DNA of 64,000 bases from Wagnerdoeblera intermedia (GCF_042647465.1 NZ_JBHRVN010000004.1), one strand, 5' to 3'; positions 33,951 to 42,818 are shown, counted from the first letter of the stretch. Notes: generated from the letters alone by a model not told the origin. A program made the numbers and translations.

Positions 33951-35483
33951 ATGAAAGACATCCTGCAGGAGCTTGAAGACCGCCGCGCCGCGGCCCGCCT
34001 CGGCGGCGGCCAGCGCAGGATCGACGCGCAGCATGCCAAGGGCAAGCTGACCGCGCGCGAGCGGATTGATCTGCTGCTCGATGAGGGCTCTTTTGAAGAG
34101 TTCGATATGTTCGTCGCCCATCGCTCGACCGAGTTCGGCATGGAAAACGACCGCCCCGCAGGCGATGGCGTCATCACCGGCTGGGGCACGATCAACGGCC
34201 GTCAGGTCTATGTCTTTTCGCAGGACTTCACCGTCTTTGGCGGCTCGCTCTCGGAGACCCATGCGCAGAAGATCTGCAAGATCATGGATATGGCGCTGCA
34301 GAACGGCGCCCCGGTGATCGGCATGAACGACTCGGGCGGCGCGCGCATTCAGGAGGGCGTGGGCTCTCTCGCGGGCTATGCTGAGGTCTTCCAGCGCAAT
34401 ATCACCGCCTCGGGCGTGGTGCCGCAGATCTCGCTCATCATGGGCCCCTGTGCCGGTGGTGCGGTCTACAGCCCCGCAATGACCGACTTCATCTTCATGG
34501 TGAAAGACAGCTCTTACATGTTCGTCACCGGCCCCGATGTGGTCAAAACGGTGACCAATGAGGTGGTGACGGCCGAAGAACTCGGCGGGGCTTCGACCCA
34601 TACGAAAAAATCCTCGGTCGCTGACGGCGCCTATGAGAACGATGTGGAAGCCATCCTTGAGACCCGCCGTCTCTTCGACTTCCTGCCGCTCAACAACCGC
34701 GAAAAAGCGCCGGTGCGTCCCTTCTTTGACGATCCGAAGCGCGTTGAGCCCAGCCTCGACAGCCTGATCCCGGACAACCCGAACCAGCCCTATGACATGA
34801 AGGAACTCATCACGAAGATCGCCGATGAAGGCGACTTCTTTGAGATCCAGAAAGATTTTGCCGGCAATATCATCACCGGATTCATCCGCATGGAAGGCCA
34901 GACCGTGGGTGTGGTGGCCAACCAGCCGATGGTTCTGGCAGGCTGCCTTGATATCGACAGCTCGCGCAAAGCGGCGCGTTTCGTGCGCTTCTGCGATGCC
35001 TTTGAGATCCCGATCCTGACGCTTGTGGACGTGCCCGGCTTCCTGCCCGGCACCTCGCAGGAATATGGCGGCGTCATCAAGCACGGCGCGAAGCTGCTCT
35101 TTGCTTATGGCGAAGCCACCGTGCCGAAAGTCACCGTCATCACCCGTAAAGCTTACGGCGGCGCTTATGACGTGATGTCGTCCAAGCACCTGCGCGGGGA
35201 CTTCAACTACGCCTGGCCCACTGCAGAAATCGCAGTGATGGGCGCGAAAGGCGCGGTTGAGATCCTCTACCGCTCGGAACTGGCGGATAAAGAAAAGATC
35301 GCCGCGCGCACCAAAGATTATGAAGACCGCTTCGCCAATCCCTTCGTGGCGGCAGAGCGCGGCTTCATCGATGAGGTGATCATGCCGCAGTCGACCCGCC
35401 GCCGCGTGGCCCGCGCCTTCGCCAGCCTGCGCAACAAAAAGCTCGTGAACCCTTGGAAAAAGCACGACAATATCCCTCTCTGA
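33951..35483 (+). CDS. pccB: PccB, propionyl-CoA carboxylase beta (carboxyltransferase) subunit
   Basis: Carboxyltransferase (510 aa) that moves the carboxyl group from biotin on PccA to propionyl-CoA, giving (S)-methylmalonyl-CoA. The two crotonase-like halves are visible: MNDSGGARIQEGVGSLAGYAEVF and MGPCAGGAVYSPAMTDF in the first, DVPGFLPGTSQEYGGVIKHGAKLLFAYGEATVPKVTVI in the second. GGAGG 8 bases upstream fixes ATG 33951 over a longer open frame. It heads the propionyl-CoA operon region and has a TTTGCAAA operator-like site upstream. Confidence 0.97.
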   Translation: MKDILQELEDRRAAARLGGGQRRIDAQHAKGKLTARERIDLLLDEGSFEEFDMFVAHRSTEFGMENDRPAGDGVITGWGTINGRQVYVFSQDFTVFGGSLSETHAQKICKIMDMALQNGAPVIGMNDSGGARIQEGVGSLAGYAEVFQRNITASGVVPQISLIMGPCAGGAVYSPAMTDFIFMVKDSSYMFVTGPDVVKTVTNEVVTAEELGGASTHTKKSSVADGAYENDVEAILETRRLFDFLPLNNREKAPVRPFFDDPKRVEPSLDSLIPDNPNQPYDMKELITKIADEGDFFEIQKDFAGNIITGFIRMEGQTVGVVANQPMVLAGCLDIDSSRKAARFVRFCDAFEIPILTLVDVPGFLPGTSQEYGGVIKHGAKLLFAYGEATVPKVTVITRKAYGGAYDVMSSKHLRGDFNYAWPTAEIAVMGAKGAVEILYRSELADKEKIAARTKDYEDRFANPFVAAERGFIDEVIMPQSTRRRVARAFASLRNKKLVNPWKKHDNIPL

Positions 35484-35504
35484 TCTGACAACCGAGAGGG
35501 TATT

Positions 35505-35903
35505 ATGCGGGCAGCTGCCATTGTCTTTCTGCTGGGATCCGCCCTGCCCGTCACCGGGCAGGAGCTGATCCCCGTCCCCTCGGGACAGGCTGTGACGCTT
35601 CAGGATGTGATCCTGAACCAGCCCGGTCCCATGGGGCTCAGCGCCCGCTTCCGCTTCATCGCCCCCGCCATCGCGCGCGAGGGCGGTACCATCCCCTTTG
35701 AAACGGCCAGCGCTGATATGGAATATCTCTGCAACAGCTTTGCTCTGCCACGGGTGACGACCGGTACCGGTCCGCTGCCCGAGCAGATCATTGTGTCGCT
35801 CTCGGATATTCCGGTCACCTTCGGTGAAATCACTCCGGATGCGACTCAGTTCTTTGAGGCTTTCAGCATCGAAGGCGACGCCTGCCTCTGGGAGCAGTTC
35901 TGA
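35505..35903 (+). CDS. DUF6497 family secreted protein
   Basis: A 132-residue protein with a short signal peptide (MRAAAIVFLLGSALPVTG) and a mature domain with two Cys (YLCNSFALP and GDACLWEQF) that could form a disulfide. The family is known mainly from Rhodobacteraceae and is often found near propionyl-CoA carboxylase genes; its function is unknown. The start has GAGAGGG upstream and lies 21 bases after pccB, so it is likely cotranscribed. Confidence 0.7.
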   Translation: MRAAAIVFLLGSALPVTGQELIPVPSGQAVTLQDVILNQPGPMGLSARFRFIAPAIAREGGTIPFETASADMEYLCNSFALPRVTTGTGPLPEQIIVSLSDIPVTFGEITPDATQFFEAFSIEGDACLWEQF

Positions 35904-36096
35904 TGGGCGCCCGCCAGGAAGATTTCCGCCTGTCCGGTGATGCAGGGCAGCCACAGAGCGCAAATTGCGCAGGAAATGTGTGCGGGAATACCCGGTTTGG
36001 CGTTATGCTCGGCGCTGGCGGCGGCATATCCGCCGTGGTAATCATCTCTCATCCGGGTCAACAGGCCCCGGACCACCAGGATAACAGGAGCAGTCC

Positions 36097-36231
36097 ATGT
36101 CCAAAACCGTTCGCGCCGTCGTCGCGCTGTCGCTCGTTGCTTTCATCGCTGCCTGCGCAAAAAAAGAAGAGCCGGTCTACGTCACTGAGCCGGTTCCGGC
36201 AGAACCGGTTTACACCGGCAAATACAAATAA
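36097..36231 (+). CDS. small lipoprotein (44 aa)
   Basis: A very short gene reading MSKTVRAVVALSLVAFIAAC, then a lysine pair and a tail of Glu/Pro/Val/Tyr ending TGKYK. The lipobox is FIAAC, with lipidated Cys at residue 20, so the mature peptide has about 25 residues anchored to a membrane. An AGGAG ribosome site 7 bases upstream supports it. The stop codon is inside a perfect palindrome. It is one of four small genes between pccB and pccA. No family name is known to me. Confidence 0.7.
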   Translation: MSKTVRAVVALSLVAFIAACAKKEEPVYVTEPVPAEPVYTGKYK

Positions 36232-36275
36232 TCTGATCTCAGATTACGGCCCGCGGGCAGGCGATGGCCTGCCCG
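36229..36275. repeat. palindrome plus hairpin after the small lipoprotein gene
   Basis: TAATCTGATCTCAGATTA (36229-36246) is a perfect inverted repeat of 8+2+8 bases that includes the TAA stop. It is followed by a second hairpin, CGGGCAGGC-GATG-GCCTGCCCG (36254-36275). The second could be a terminator with a weak tail; the first is either an operator or part of the 3' structure. Confidence 0.55.
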
Positions 36276-36330
36276 GGGTTTGGCTTCGGGCAGAGCCGCG
36301 CTTCCTGCGTATCGTTACAGGAGGCAAAAC

Positions 36331-36738
36331 ATGCTGAAACACCGTGGTTTCCCCGGGCGTCTGCCCAGCACGGATTATCAATTCGTCATCCGCCGCGCCA
36401 ACCACAAAGGTGGTGCCACCAAGATCATCCGTCGCGAGCGGTACAAAGACCGTGCGAAGGCCGATCTGCGCGCAGATGAAGGCTTCCTGAAGGCCCTGTG
36501 GGACCATTTCGGCGAAGAGCCCTTTGAGCGTGGCAACCTGGATGCCGGACGCCTGTCCTGGCTTTTTGGCCGCGAAGTCGTTCCCGCAGAAGATCCGTTC
36601 GATCCCGCCTCTTATGAGGCCATGCTGAAAATCGACGTCGCCCGCGCCCGCGCCTCTTTCCCGGCTGTCTTTGAGACGCCTGCGGAAGACGCCTGGGATG
36701 ATGAGGACGACTTCTACGACGACGAGGACGACGAATGA
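36331..36738 (+). CDS. hypothetical protein with acidic C-terminal tail
   Basis: A 135-residue soluble protein with a basic N-terminal third (MLKHRGFPGRLPSTDYQFVI, KIIRRERYKDRAKADL), a helical core (FLKALWDHFGEEPFERG), and a C-terminal tail made almost entirely of Asp and Glu. AGGAGG 7 bases before ATG 36331 fixes the start against a longer open frame. It has no visible catalytic motif or export signal. The charge split suggests a nucleic-acid-mimicking or chaperone-like tail, which is speculation. It lies in the pccB-pccA interval. Confidence 0.6.
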   Translation: MLKHRGFPGRLPSTDYQFVIRRANHKGGATKIIRRERYKDRAKADLRADEGFLKALWDHFGEEPFERGNLDAGRLSWLFGREVVPAEDPFDPASYEAMLKIDVARARASFPAVFETPAEDAWDDEDDFYDDEDDE

Positions 36739-36743
36739 CGTCT

Positions 36744-36796
36744 CCGGCTGCCGGTTTTCTGCACAGCGCCTCCCCGCGCCGCGCTCCGGCAGCCGG
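36744..36796. repeat. 11-bp inverted repeat after the acidic-tail gene
   Basis: CCGGCTGCCGG (36744-36754) and CCGGCAGCCGG (36786-36796) are perfectly complementary with 31 bases between them; CGCTTTTCG follows. Possibly a transcript 3'-end structure. The remaining 36797-36931 shows no gene and probably holds the promoter of the next lipoprotein. Confidence 0.45.
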
Positions 36797-36931
36797 GCGC
36801 TTTTCGCGCCTCTTTGCGCACAGCTTCGTGAGCGCGCTGCGGGATCGGCGGATTTCCCCACGACGCTCTTTCTTTGGTCAGAATGACGCAGTAATCTCGC
36901 CTCAGACAACAACCTGTCGAGGCAGTCTCTC

Positions 36932-37183
36932 ATGCGTAAATCATTCCTTCTCATTCCGGTCCTCGCTCTTGGCCTCGCCGGCTGCGTTCAGCAGCAGGGC
37001 TATGGCTACGGCAACCAGGGCTACAACAACGCACCGACCAACAGTGCAGCCGTGCGCACCGTCGGTGGTGCTGCTGCCGGCGCTCTCATCGCCGGTGCAA
37101 CCGGTGGTTCGAAAACCCAGGGCGCGCTCATGGGCGCAGTCGTGGGCGGCGGTTCCTGCGCTGTCACCGGCAGCTGCTACTAA
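36932..37183 (+). CDS. glycine-zipper lipoprotein
   Basis: An 83-residue lipoprotein with lipobox LGLAGC (Cys at residue 18), a Gln/Gly/Tyr-rich segment (QQQGYGYGNQGYNN), and a glycine-zipper membrane-associating region (VGGAAAGALIAGATGGSKTQGALMGAVVGGG). Two further Cys lie near the C-terminus (GSCAVTGSCY). Similar short glycine-zipper lipoproteins sit in the outer membrane of proteobacteria and respond to envelope stress. A strong terminator follows, so it is expressed independently of pccA. Confidence 0.7.
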   Translation: MRKSFLLIPVLALGLAGCVQQQGYGYGNQGYNNAPTNSAAVRTVGGAAAGALIAGATGGSKTQGALMGAVVGGGSCAVTGSCY

Positions 37184-37230
37184 GCATTTGAACGCAGACG
37201 CCTGCGCGTCTGACGTTTCTCAATTCGGGC

Positions 37231-37263
37231 CTCCCGCAGCTTTGGCTGCGGGGGGTCTTTTTA
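37231..37263 (+). terminator. terminator of the glycine-zipper lipoprotein gene
   Basis: CCCGCAGC, loop TTTG, GCTGCGGG, then GGGTCTTTTTATTT. It lies 48 bases after the stop and 37 bases before pccA. Confidence 0.85.
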
Positions 37264-37299
37264 TTTCGTGCTCCCGCCAGAGCACACCAAGGAGGACAC

Positions 37300-39303
37300 A
37301 TGTTTGAGAAGATCCTGATCGCGAACCGGGGCGAGATTGCCTGCCGCGTGATTAAGACCGCGCGGAAAATGGGGATCAAAACGGTCGCCGTTTATTCCGA
37401 TGCTGACCGCAACGCTCTGCATGTGCGGATGGCTGATGAAGCCGTCCACATCGGCCCGCCTCCGGCCAACCAGTCCTATATCGTGATCGATAAGATCATG
37501 GATGCGATCCGCCAGACCGGCGCACAGGCCGTCCACCCCGGTTACGGCTTCCTGTCCGAGCGGATGGATTTCGCCGCTGCCCTCGAAAAAGAAGGCGTGG
37601 TCTTCATCGGCCCGCCCTCGCCCGCCATTGAAGCCATGGGCGATAAGATCACCTCGAAAAAGATCGCCCAGGACGCCGGTGTGAACACCGTTCCCGGCTA
37701 TATGGGTCTGATCGCCGATGCTGAGGAAGCGGTGAAGATCTCGGGCGAGATCGGCTATCCGGTGATGATCAAAGCCTCTGCCGGTGGCGGCGGCAAGGGC
37801 ATGCGCATCGCCTGGAACGAGCAGGAAGCCCGCGAAGGCTTTGAGATGTCGCAGAATGAGGCGCGCAACTCCTTCGGCGACGACCGGATTTTCATCGAGA
37901 AATTCGTCACCCAGCCGCGCCACATCGAAATTCAGGTGCTCGCCGACAAACACGGCAACTGCGTCTATCTGCATGAGCGCGAATGCTCGATCCAGCGCCG
38001 CAACCAGAAGGTCATCGAAGAAGCGCCCTCGCCCTTCCTTGATGAGGCCACCCGCAAAGCCATGGGCGAGCAGGCCTGCGCGCTGGCGAAAGCCGTGGGC
38101 TATACCTCGGCGGGCACCGTGGAATTTATCGTCGACGGCAACCGAAACTTCTACTTCCTCGAGATGAACACCCGTCTGCAGGTGGAACATCCGGTCACCG
38201 AACTCATCACCGGCATCGATCTCGTGGAGATGATGATCCGCGTCGCCAATGGCGAGCCGCTGCCCTTCAAACAGGAAGATCTGAAGATCAACGGCTGGGC
38301 GATGGAGAGTCGCCTTTACGCCGAAGATCCCTACCGCAACTTCCTGCCCTCGATCGGCCGTCTGACCCGCTATCGCCCGCCGGTGGAAGGTGAGACCACC
38401 CGTGGCGGCGTGGTGCGCAATGATACCGGCGTCTATGAGGGCGGCGAGATCTCGATGTATTACGACCCGATGATCGCCAAACTCTGCACCTGGGCACCGA
38501 CCCGCGCGCAGGCGATCGAGGAAATGCGCATCGCGCTCGATACCTTTGAGGTCGAAGGAATCGGTCACAACCTGCCCTTCGTGGGCGCCGTGATGGATCA
38601 CCCGAAATTCGTCTCGGGCGATATCACCACCGCCTTCATCGCTGAGGAATACCCTGAGGGCTTCCAGGGCGCGACGCTGTCGGAGGCGGATCTGAAAAAG
38701 GTCGCCGCCGTGGCTGCCGCGATGAACCGCGTGGCCGAGATTCGCCGCACGAAAATCTCGGGCACCATGGACAACCACCAGCGCCGCGTTGGCGACAAAT
38801 GGGTGGTGAGCCTGGCCGGTCAGGATTTCCCGGTCACCATCAAGGCCGACAGGGACGGCTCAACCGTCAGCTTTGAGGGCGGCGAAGATCTGCGCGTCAC
38901 CTCGGACTGGACGCCGGGTCAGCAGCTTGCCCGCTCAGAGGTCAACGGCGAGCCGGTGGTGATCAAAACCGCCGAGATCCCGCAGGGCTTCCGCATGCGT
39001 CTGCGCGGGGCCGATCTGAAGGTCGCGGTGCGCAGCCCGCGCGCGGCGGAACTCGCGAAGCTGATGCCCGAGAAGATGCCGCCGGACACCTCGAAGTTCC
39101 TGCTCTGCCCGATGCCGGGTCTGGTCGTGAAGATCAACGTGGCCGAAGGCGATGAGGTTCAGGAGGGTCAGGCGCTGGCCACCGTCGAGGCCATGAAGAT
39201 GGAAAACATCCTGCGGGCCGAACGCAAAGGCGTGGTGAAAAAGATCAACGCGGCCCCCGGCGCCAGCCTGAAGGTCGATGAAGTGATCATGGAGTTCGAA
39301 TAA
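37300..39303 (+). CDS. pccA: PccA, propionyl-CoA carboxylase alpha (biotin carboxylase/carrier) subunit
   Basis: Subunit of 667 aa that carboxylates its own biotin using ATP and bicarbonate. The biotin carboxylase N-domain begins FEKILIANRGEIACRVIKTARKMGI; KASAGGGGKGMRIAW is the ATP-grasp glycine loop (near residue 160), and RECSIQRRNQKVIEEAPSP and EMNTRLQVEHPVTE are catalytic segments. The C-terminal biotinyl domain has VEAMKMEN with the biotinylated Lys at residue 633. AAGGAGG precedes the start. It is separated from pccB by about 1.8 kb of small genes and has its own promoter region after the upstream terminator. Confidence 0.97.
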   Translation: MFEKILIANRGEIACRVIKTARKMGIKTVAVYSDADRNALHVRMADEAVHIGPPPANQSYIVIDKIMDAIRQTGAQAVHPGYGFLSERMDFAAALEKEGVVFIGPPSPAIEAMGDKITSKKIAQDAGVNTVPGYMGLIADAEEAVKISGEIGYPVMIKASAGGGGKGMRIAWNEQEAREGFEMSQNEARNSFGDDRIFIEKFVTQPRHIEIQVLADKHGNCVYLHERECSIQRRNQKVIEEAPSPFLDEATRKAMGEQACALAKAVGYTSAGTVEFIVDGNRNFYFLEMNTRLQVEHPVTELITGIDLVEMMIRVANGEPLPFKQEDLKINGWAMESRLYAEDPYRNFLPSIGRLTRYRPPVEGETTRGGVVRNDTGVYEGGEISMYYDPMIAKLCTWAPTRAQAIEEMRIALDTFEVEGIGHNLPFVGAVMDHPKFVSGDITTAFIAEEYPEGFQGATLSEADLKKVAAVAAAMNRVAEIRRTKISGTMDNHQRRVGDKWVVSLAGQDFPVTIKADRDGSTVSFEGGEDLRVTSDWTPGQQLARSEVNGEPVVIKTAEIPQGFRMRLRGADLKVAVRSPRAAELAKLMPEKMPPDTSKFLLCPMPGLVVKINVAEGDEVQEGQALATVEAMKMENILRAERKGVVKKINAAPGASLKVDEVIMEFE

Positions 39304-39378
39304 GCCATGGCACCTGCGCCGGATCTGATCCTGAACCCTGTCAGGACCGGCGCAGCGGGGCATCGGCCGGGGCGCGGT

Positions 39379-39870
39379 TCAGCGCCCCGGAAACTGCTCC
39401 AGTACTTCCTGGCGGCGCGAGGGCAGACGGTCGATGGCACGGGTGATTTCGCGCACATCCCAAGGAGAGGGTTTGCGGAACACCGGCGTCAGATCTTTGT
39501 CGAGCTGCACAACCGAAAACCCGCTCGGGCGCAGGCGGCGACGCCATTCAGAGGCGGCTGCCGGATCGGTGTCGAGAATGACCACCACGTCACGCTCGGC
39601 CAGATCGCCCAGACCTGCCTGCAGAAGATGCAGCTGGCGCTGAAACTGCGGGTTGTCGGCACTGTCGGCGAAAACCACCAGCGGCCGGGTGTTATACTGC
39701 TGTTCGCTCAGCGCTATCTCTGCGGCGGCGAAGGGTCCGGCCGGAGAGGGGACCGCAGCCGGGGCCTCAATCGGGCTCTCAACCGGAGCCTCAACCGGGG
39801 TCTCAGCGCGCAGCGGGCTGAGGCCAAGGGCGGCCAGGAAAACGAATGTGAATTTCAGCGCATGTCTCAT
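39379..39870 (-). CDS. DUF4174 domain-containing secreted protein
   Basis: A 163-residue protein on the strand opposite to its pcc/mcm neighbours. It has a signal peptide (MRHALKFTFVFLAALGLSPLRA), a short Pro/Glu/Ala/Val repeat (residues 23-42), then a thioredoxin-like DUF4174 domain (RPLVVFADSADNPQFQRQLHLL, DVVVILDTDP, SGFSVVQLDKDL). No active-site cysteines are present. Function is unknown. Its position between pccA and mcm, divergent from mcm, means mcm must have its own promoter in the 80-base gap. Confidence 0.8.
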   Translation of the reverse strand: MRHALKFTFVFLAALGLSPLRAETPVEAPVESPIEAPAAVPSPAGPFAAAEIALSEQQYNTRPLVVFADSADNPQFQRQLHLLQAGLGDLAERDVVVILDTDPAAASEWRRRLRPSGFSVVQLDKDLTPVFRKPSPWDVREITRAIDRLPSRRQEVLEQFPGR

Positions 39871-39950
39871 GCTTCACACATAGGTGAGGCCTGCGCGAAA
39901 CCCAAGACAATCCGGGGGTTTTCCCCGCATCTGAGTGAGGAGATCTGCCG

Positions 39951-42083
39951 ATGACCGGGAAACTCGATCAATGGCGTCAGGTGGCAAGCAAAGAACTGAA
40001 GGGAGCGGACCCTGAGGAGAAGCTCTCGCGTGAGACGCTGGAGGGCATTCGCGTCAAGCCGCTCTACACCGAAGAGGACGTCGCCAACCTGCCGCATATG
40101 GGCAGCCTGCCCGGCATTGCGCCTTTCACCCGCGGCGTGAAGGCCACCATGTATGCAGGCCGTCCCTGGACGATCCGGCAATATGCAGGCTTCTCGACGG
40201 CAGAGGAATCGAACGCCTTTTACCGCAAAGCGCTGGCGGCCGGTCAGCAGGGCGTCTCGGTGGCCTTCGATCTGGCGACGCACCGCGGCTACGATTCGGA
40301 TCACCCCCGCGTGGTGGGCGATGTGGGTAAAGCCGGTGTGGCCATCGACTCGGTCGAGGACATGAAGATCCTCTTTGACGGCATCCCGCTCGATAAAGTC
40401 TCGGTCTCGATGACGATGAACGGCGCGGTGATCCCGATTCTGGCGAATTTCATCGTCACCGGCGAAGAGCAGGGTCACGACAAATCGCTGCTCGCGGGCA
40501 CCATTCAGAATGACATTCTGAAGGAATTTATGGTCCGCAACACCTATATCTATCCGCCCGAGCCTTCGATGAAGATCATCGCGGATATCATTGAGTATAC
40601 TTCGAAAAACATGCCGAAGTTCAACTCGATCTCGATTTCCGGCTATCACATGCAGGAAGCGGGCGCGAACCTGGTGCAGGAGCTGGCCTTCACCCTGGCC
40701 GACGGGCGCGAATATGTCCGCGCGGCGCTGAAGGCCGGGATGAATGTCGATGACTTCGCGGGGCGTCTGTCGTTCTTCTTCGCCATCGGCATGAACTTCT
40801 TCATGGAAGCCGCCAAACTGCGGGCCGCGCGACTGCTCTGGCACCGCATCATGTCCGAATTTGAGCCGAAGAAGCAGGGCTCGCTGATGCTGCGGACGCA
40901 CTGCCAGACCTCGGGCGTCTCGCTCCAGGAGCAGGACCCCTATAACAACGTCATCCGCACCGCCTATGAGGCCATGGCGGCAGCGCTTGGCGGCACGCAA
41001 TCGCTGCACACCAACGCGCTTGATGAAGCGATTGCGCTGCCGACGGAATTTTCCGCCCGCATCGCCCGCAACACCCAGCTGATCCTGCAGGAAGAAACCG
41101 GCATCACCAATGTCGTCGATCCGCTGGCGGGTTCCTATTACGTCGAAAGCCTGACGGCGGAGCTGGCTGAGAAAGCCTGGGCGCTGATCGAAGAGATCGA
41201 AGAGATGGGCGGCATGACCAAGGCCGTGGCCTCGGGCATGCCCAAGCTCAGGATTGAAGAAACCGCCGCGCGCCGTCAGGCGATGATTGACCGCGGCGAG
41301 GAAGTGATCGTCGGCGTCAACAAATACCGCAAAGACAAAGAAGACCCGATCGATATTCTCGAAATCGACAACCAGAAGGTTCGTGAAAGCCAGATTGCGC
41401 GCCTCGAGCAGGTTCGCGCCAGCCGCGATGAGGCGAAATGCCAGGCCGCGCTGCTGGAGCTTGGCCGCCGCACCGTTGAGGGCGGTAACCTTCTGGAGGC
41501 CGCCGTCGAATGCGCCCGCGCGCGCGCGACGGTGGGTGAGATTTCGCTGGCTATGGAAGGCACCTTCGGGCGCCATCGTGCAGAGGTGAAGACTTTGGCA
41601 GGTGTTTACGGTGCCGCCTATGAAGGCGACGAAGGCTTCGCGGCCATTCAGAAAGACGTGGAAGACTTTGCAGCCGAAGAGGGCCGCCGCCCGCGGATGC
41701 TGGTGGTGAAAATGGGCCAGGACGGCCATGACCGCGGCGCAAAAGTCATCGCCACGGCCTTTGCCGATATCGGCTTTGACGTTGACGTGGGCCCGCTCTT
41801 CCAGACCCCGGAAGAGGCGGCGCAGGATGCGATCGACAATGACGTTCATGTCGTCGGCATCTCTTCTCAGGCAGCGGGCCATAAGACCCTTGCGCCGAAA
41901 CTCATTGAGGCGCTTGAGGCCGCAGGCGCGGGGGAGATCCTGGTGATCTGCGGCGGCGTGATCCCGCAGCAGGATTACCAGTATCTCTATGACCGCGGGG
42001 TGAAGGCGATCTTTGGTCCGGGCACCAATATCCCGGATGCGGCCCGTGATGTGCTGAAGCTGATCCGCGCCGCGCGGGGCTGA
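39951..42083 (+). CDS. mcm: methylmalonyl-CoA mutase
   Basis: Adenosylcobalamin-dependent mutase (710 aa) that converts (R)-methylmalonyl-CoA to succinyl-CoA. The substrate barrel includes YAGRPWTIRQYAGFSTAEESNAFYR and FDLATHRGYDSDHPRVVGDVGKAGVAIDSVEDM, with Tyr and Arg contacts for CoA. The C-terminal cobalamin domain has GQDGHDRG with the DxHxxG motif (His at residue 593). It is the single-chain form. A GAGGAG ribosome site supports the start. The needed epimerase is not in the window. It ends at a terminator. Confidence 0.97.
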   Translation: MTGKLDQWRQVASKELKGADPEEKLSRETLEGIRVKPLYTEEDVANLPHMGSLPGIAPFTRGVKATMYAGRPWTIRQYAGFSTAEESNAFYRKALAAGQQGVSVAFDLATHRGYDSDHPRVVGDVGKAGVAIDSVEDMKILFDGIPLDKVSVSMTMNGAVIPILANFIVTGEEQGHDKSLLAGTIQNDILKEFMVRNTYIYPPEPSMKIIADIIEYTSKNMPKFNSISISGYHMQEAGANLVQELAFTLADGREYVRAALKAGMNVDDFAGRLSFFFAIGMNFFMEAAKLRAARLLWHRIMSEFEPKKQGSLMLRTHCQTSGVSLQEQDPYNNVIRTAYEAMAAALGGTQSLHTNALDEAIALPTEFSARIARNTQLILQEETGITNVVDPLAGSYYVESLTAELAEKAWALIEEIEEMGGMTKAVASGMPKLRIEETAARRQAMIDRGEEVIVGVNKYRKDKEDPIDILEIDNQKVRESQIARLEQVRASRDEAKCQAALLELGRRTVEGGNLLEAAVECARARATVGEISLAMEGTFGRHRAEVKTLAGVYGAAYEGDEGFAAIQKDVEDFAAEEGRRPRMLVVKMGQDGHDRGAKVIATAFADIGFDVDVGPLFQTPEEAAQDAIDNDVHVVGISSQAAGHKTLAPKLIEALEAAGAGEILVICGGVIPQQDYQYLYDRGVKAIFGPGTNIPDAARDVLKLIRAARG

Positions 42084-42103
42084 GCTGCCCGAAAACCCGG
42101 CAG

Positions 42104-42136
42104 AGCGCCGCCCCCCGGGGTGGCGCTTCGCTTTTT
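42104..42136 (+). terminator. terminator of mcm
   Basis: AGCGCC-G-CCCC, CC, GGGG-T-GGCGCT (one G-U pair), then TCGCTTTTT. It lies 20 bases after the mcm stop. Confidence 0.75.
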
Positions 42137-42206
42137 CCCCCAAGGCCCCTTGTGGCCGGAAAGCGACCGCGCCACTCTCAGGCGCGACAGCAGGAGCCTG
42201 AACCCT

Positions 42207-42818
42207 ATGCTCAGACCGGATCATCTGGTGATCTCTGCCGAGACGCTCGCGGGCGCCGCAGAGCCGCTGGCGAAGCTTTTTGGTGCCGAATTTGCGCCCG
42301 GCGGGCAGCATCCGCTGATGGGCACACACAACCGCCTGCTGTCGCTGGGCCCCGGGGAATATCTGGAACTCATTGCCATTGATCCCGAGGCCCCGCAGCC
42401 TGCGCAGCCACGCTGGTTCAACCTTGATCATTTCCGGGGGGGGCCGCGCCTCAGCCACTGGGTCTGCCGCTGTGAGGATCTGGCGGACACCCTGGCCATG
42501 GCCCCTGACGGGGCGGGGCGCGTTGCGGCCCTCAGCCGGGGGGATCTCCGCTGGCAGATGGCGGTGACCGACAGCGGCACCCTGCCCTTTGACGACACCT
42601 TTCCCGCGCTGATTTCCTGGGAGGGCGAGGCCCATCCGGCCAGACGCCTGCCCGATCACGGCATCCGCCTGCAGGCTTTGCAGATTTTTCACCCCGATGC
42701 CGATGAATTACGCGCTGTGCTCACCCCGCTGATGCAGGAGCCGCGCCTGTCTGTTCTGCAGGGCCCGCCCGGCCTGAGCGCTCATTTCACCACCCCTCAC
42801 GGAGAGATTCGCCTTTGA
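42207..42818 (+). CDS. VOC family protein (glyoxalase-like domain)
   Basis: A 203-residue protein of the same glyoxalase-like group as the one at 26878-27573, but not close to it. LRPDHLVISAETLAGAAEPLAKLFGAEF starts the fold, and LLSLGPGEYLELIAIDP is the conserved strand. The role is unknown; methylmalonyl-CoA epimerase is also a VOC protein, but this sequence lacks that enzyme's usual length and motifs, so I do not call it so. It overlaps the following acetyltransferase gene (TTG start inside the end), so the two are coupled. Confidence 0.7.
   Translation: MLRPDHLVISAETLAGAAEPLAKLFGAEFAPGGQHPLMGTHNRLLSLGPGEYLELIAIDPEAPQPAQPRWFNLDHFRGGPRLSHWVCRCEDLADTLAMAPDGAGRVAALSRGDLRWQMAVTDSGTLPFDDTFPALISWEGEAHPARRLPDHGIRLQALQIFHPDADELRAVLTPLMQEPRLSVLQGPPGLSAHFTTPHGEIRL

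Noticed and set aside
33717..35963. A 748-codon open frame on the minus strand opposite pccB
   Set aside because: Shadow of pccB and the following gene; composition is His/Asp/Gly-rich antisense translation with no ribosome site.
39867..42692. A 941-codon open frame on the minus strand opposite methylmalonyl-CoA mutase
   Set aside because: It is the antisense shadow of a gene with strong codon bias in a GC-rich genome; the plus strand encodes a textbook enzyme and the minus translation has no recognisable domain.
42207..42818. Methylmalonyl-CoA epimerase next to mcm
   Set aside because: It is a VOC-fold protein but longer and of the glyoxalase-like subgroup; epimerase hallmarks were not seen.
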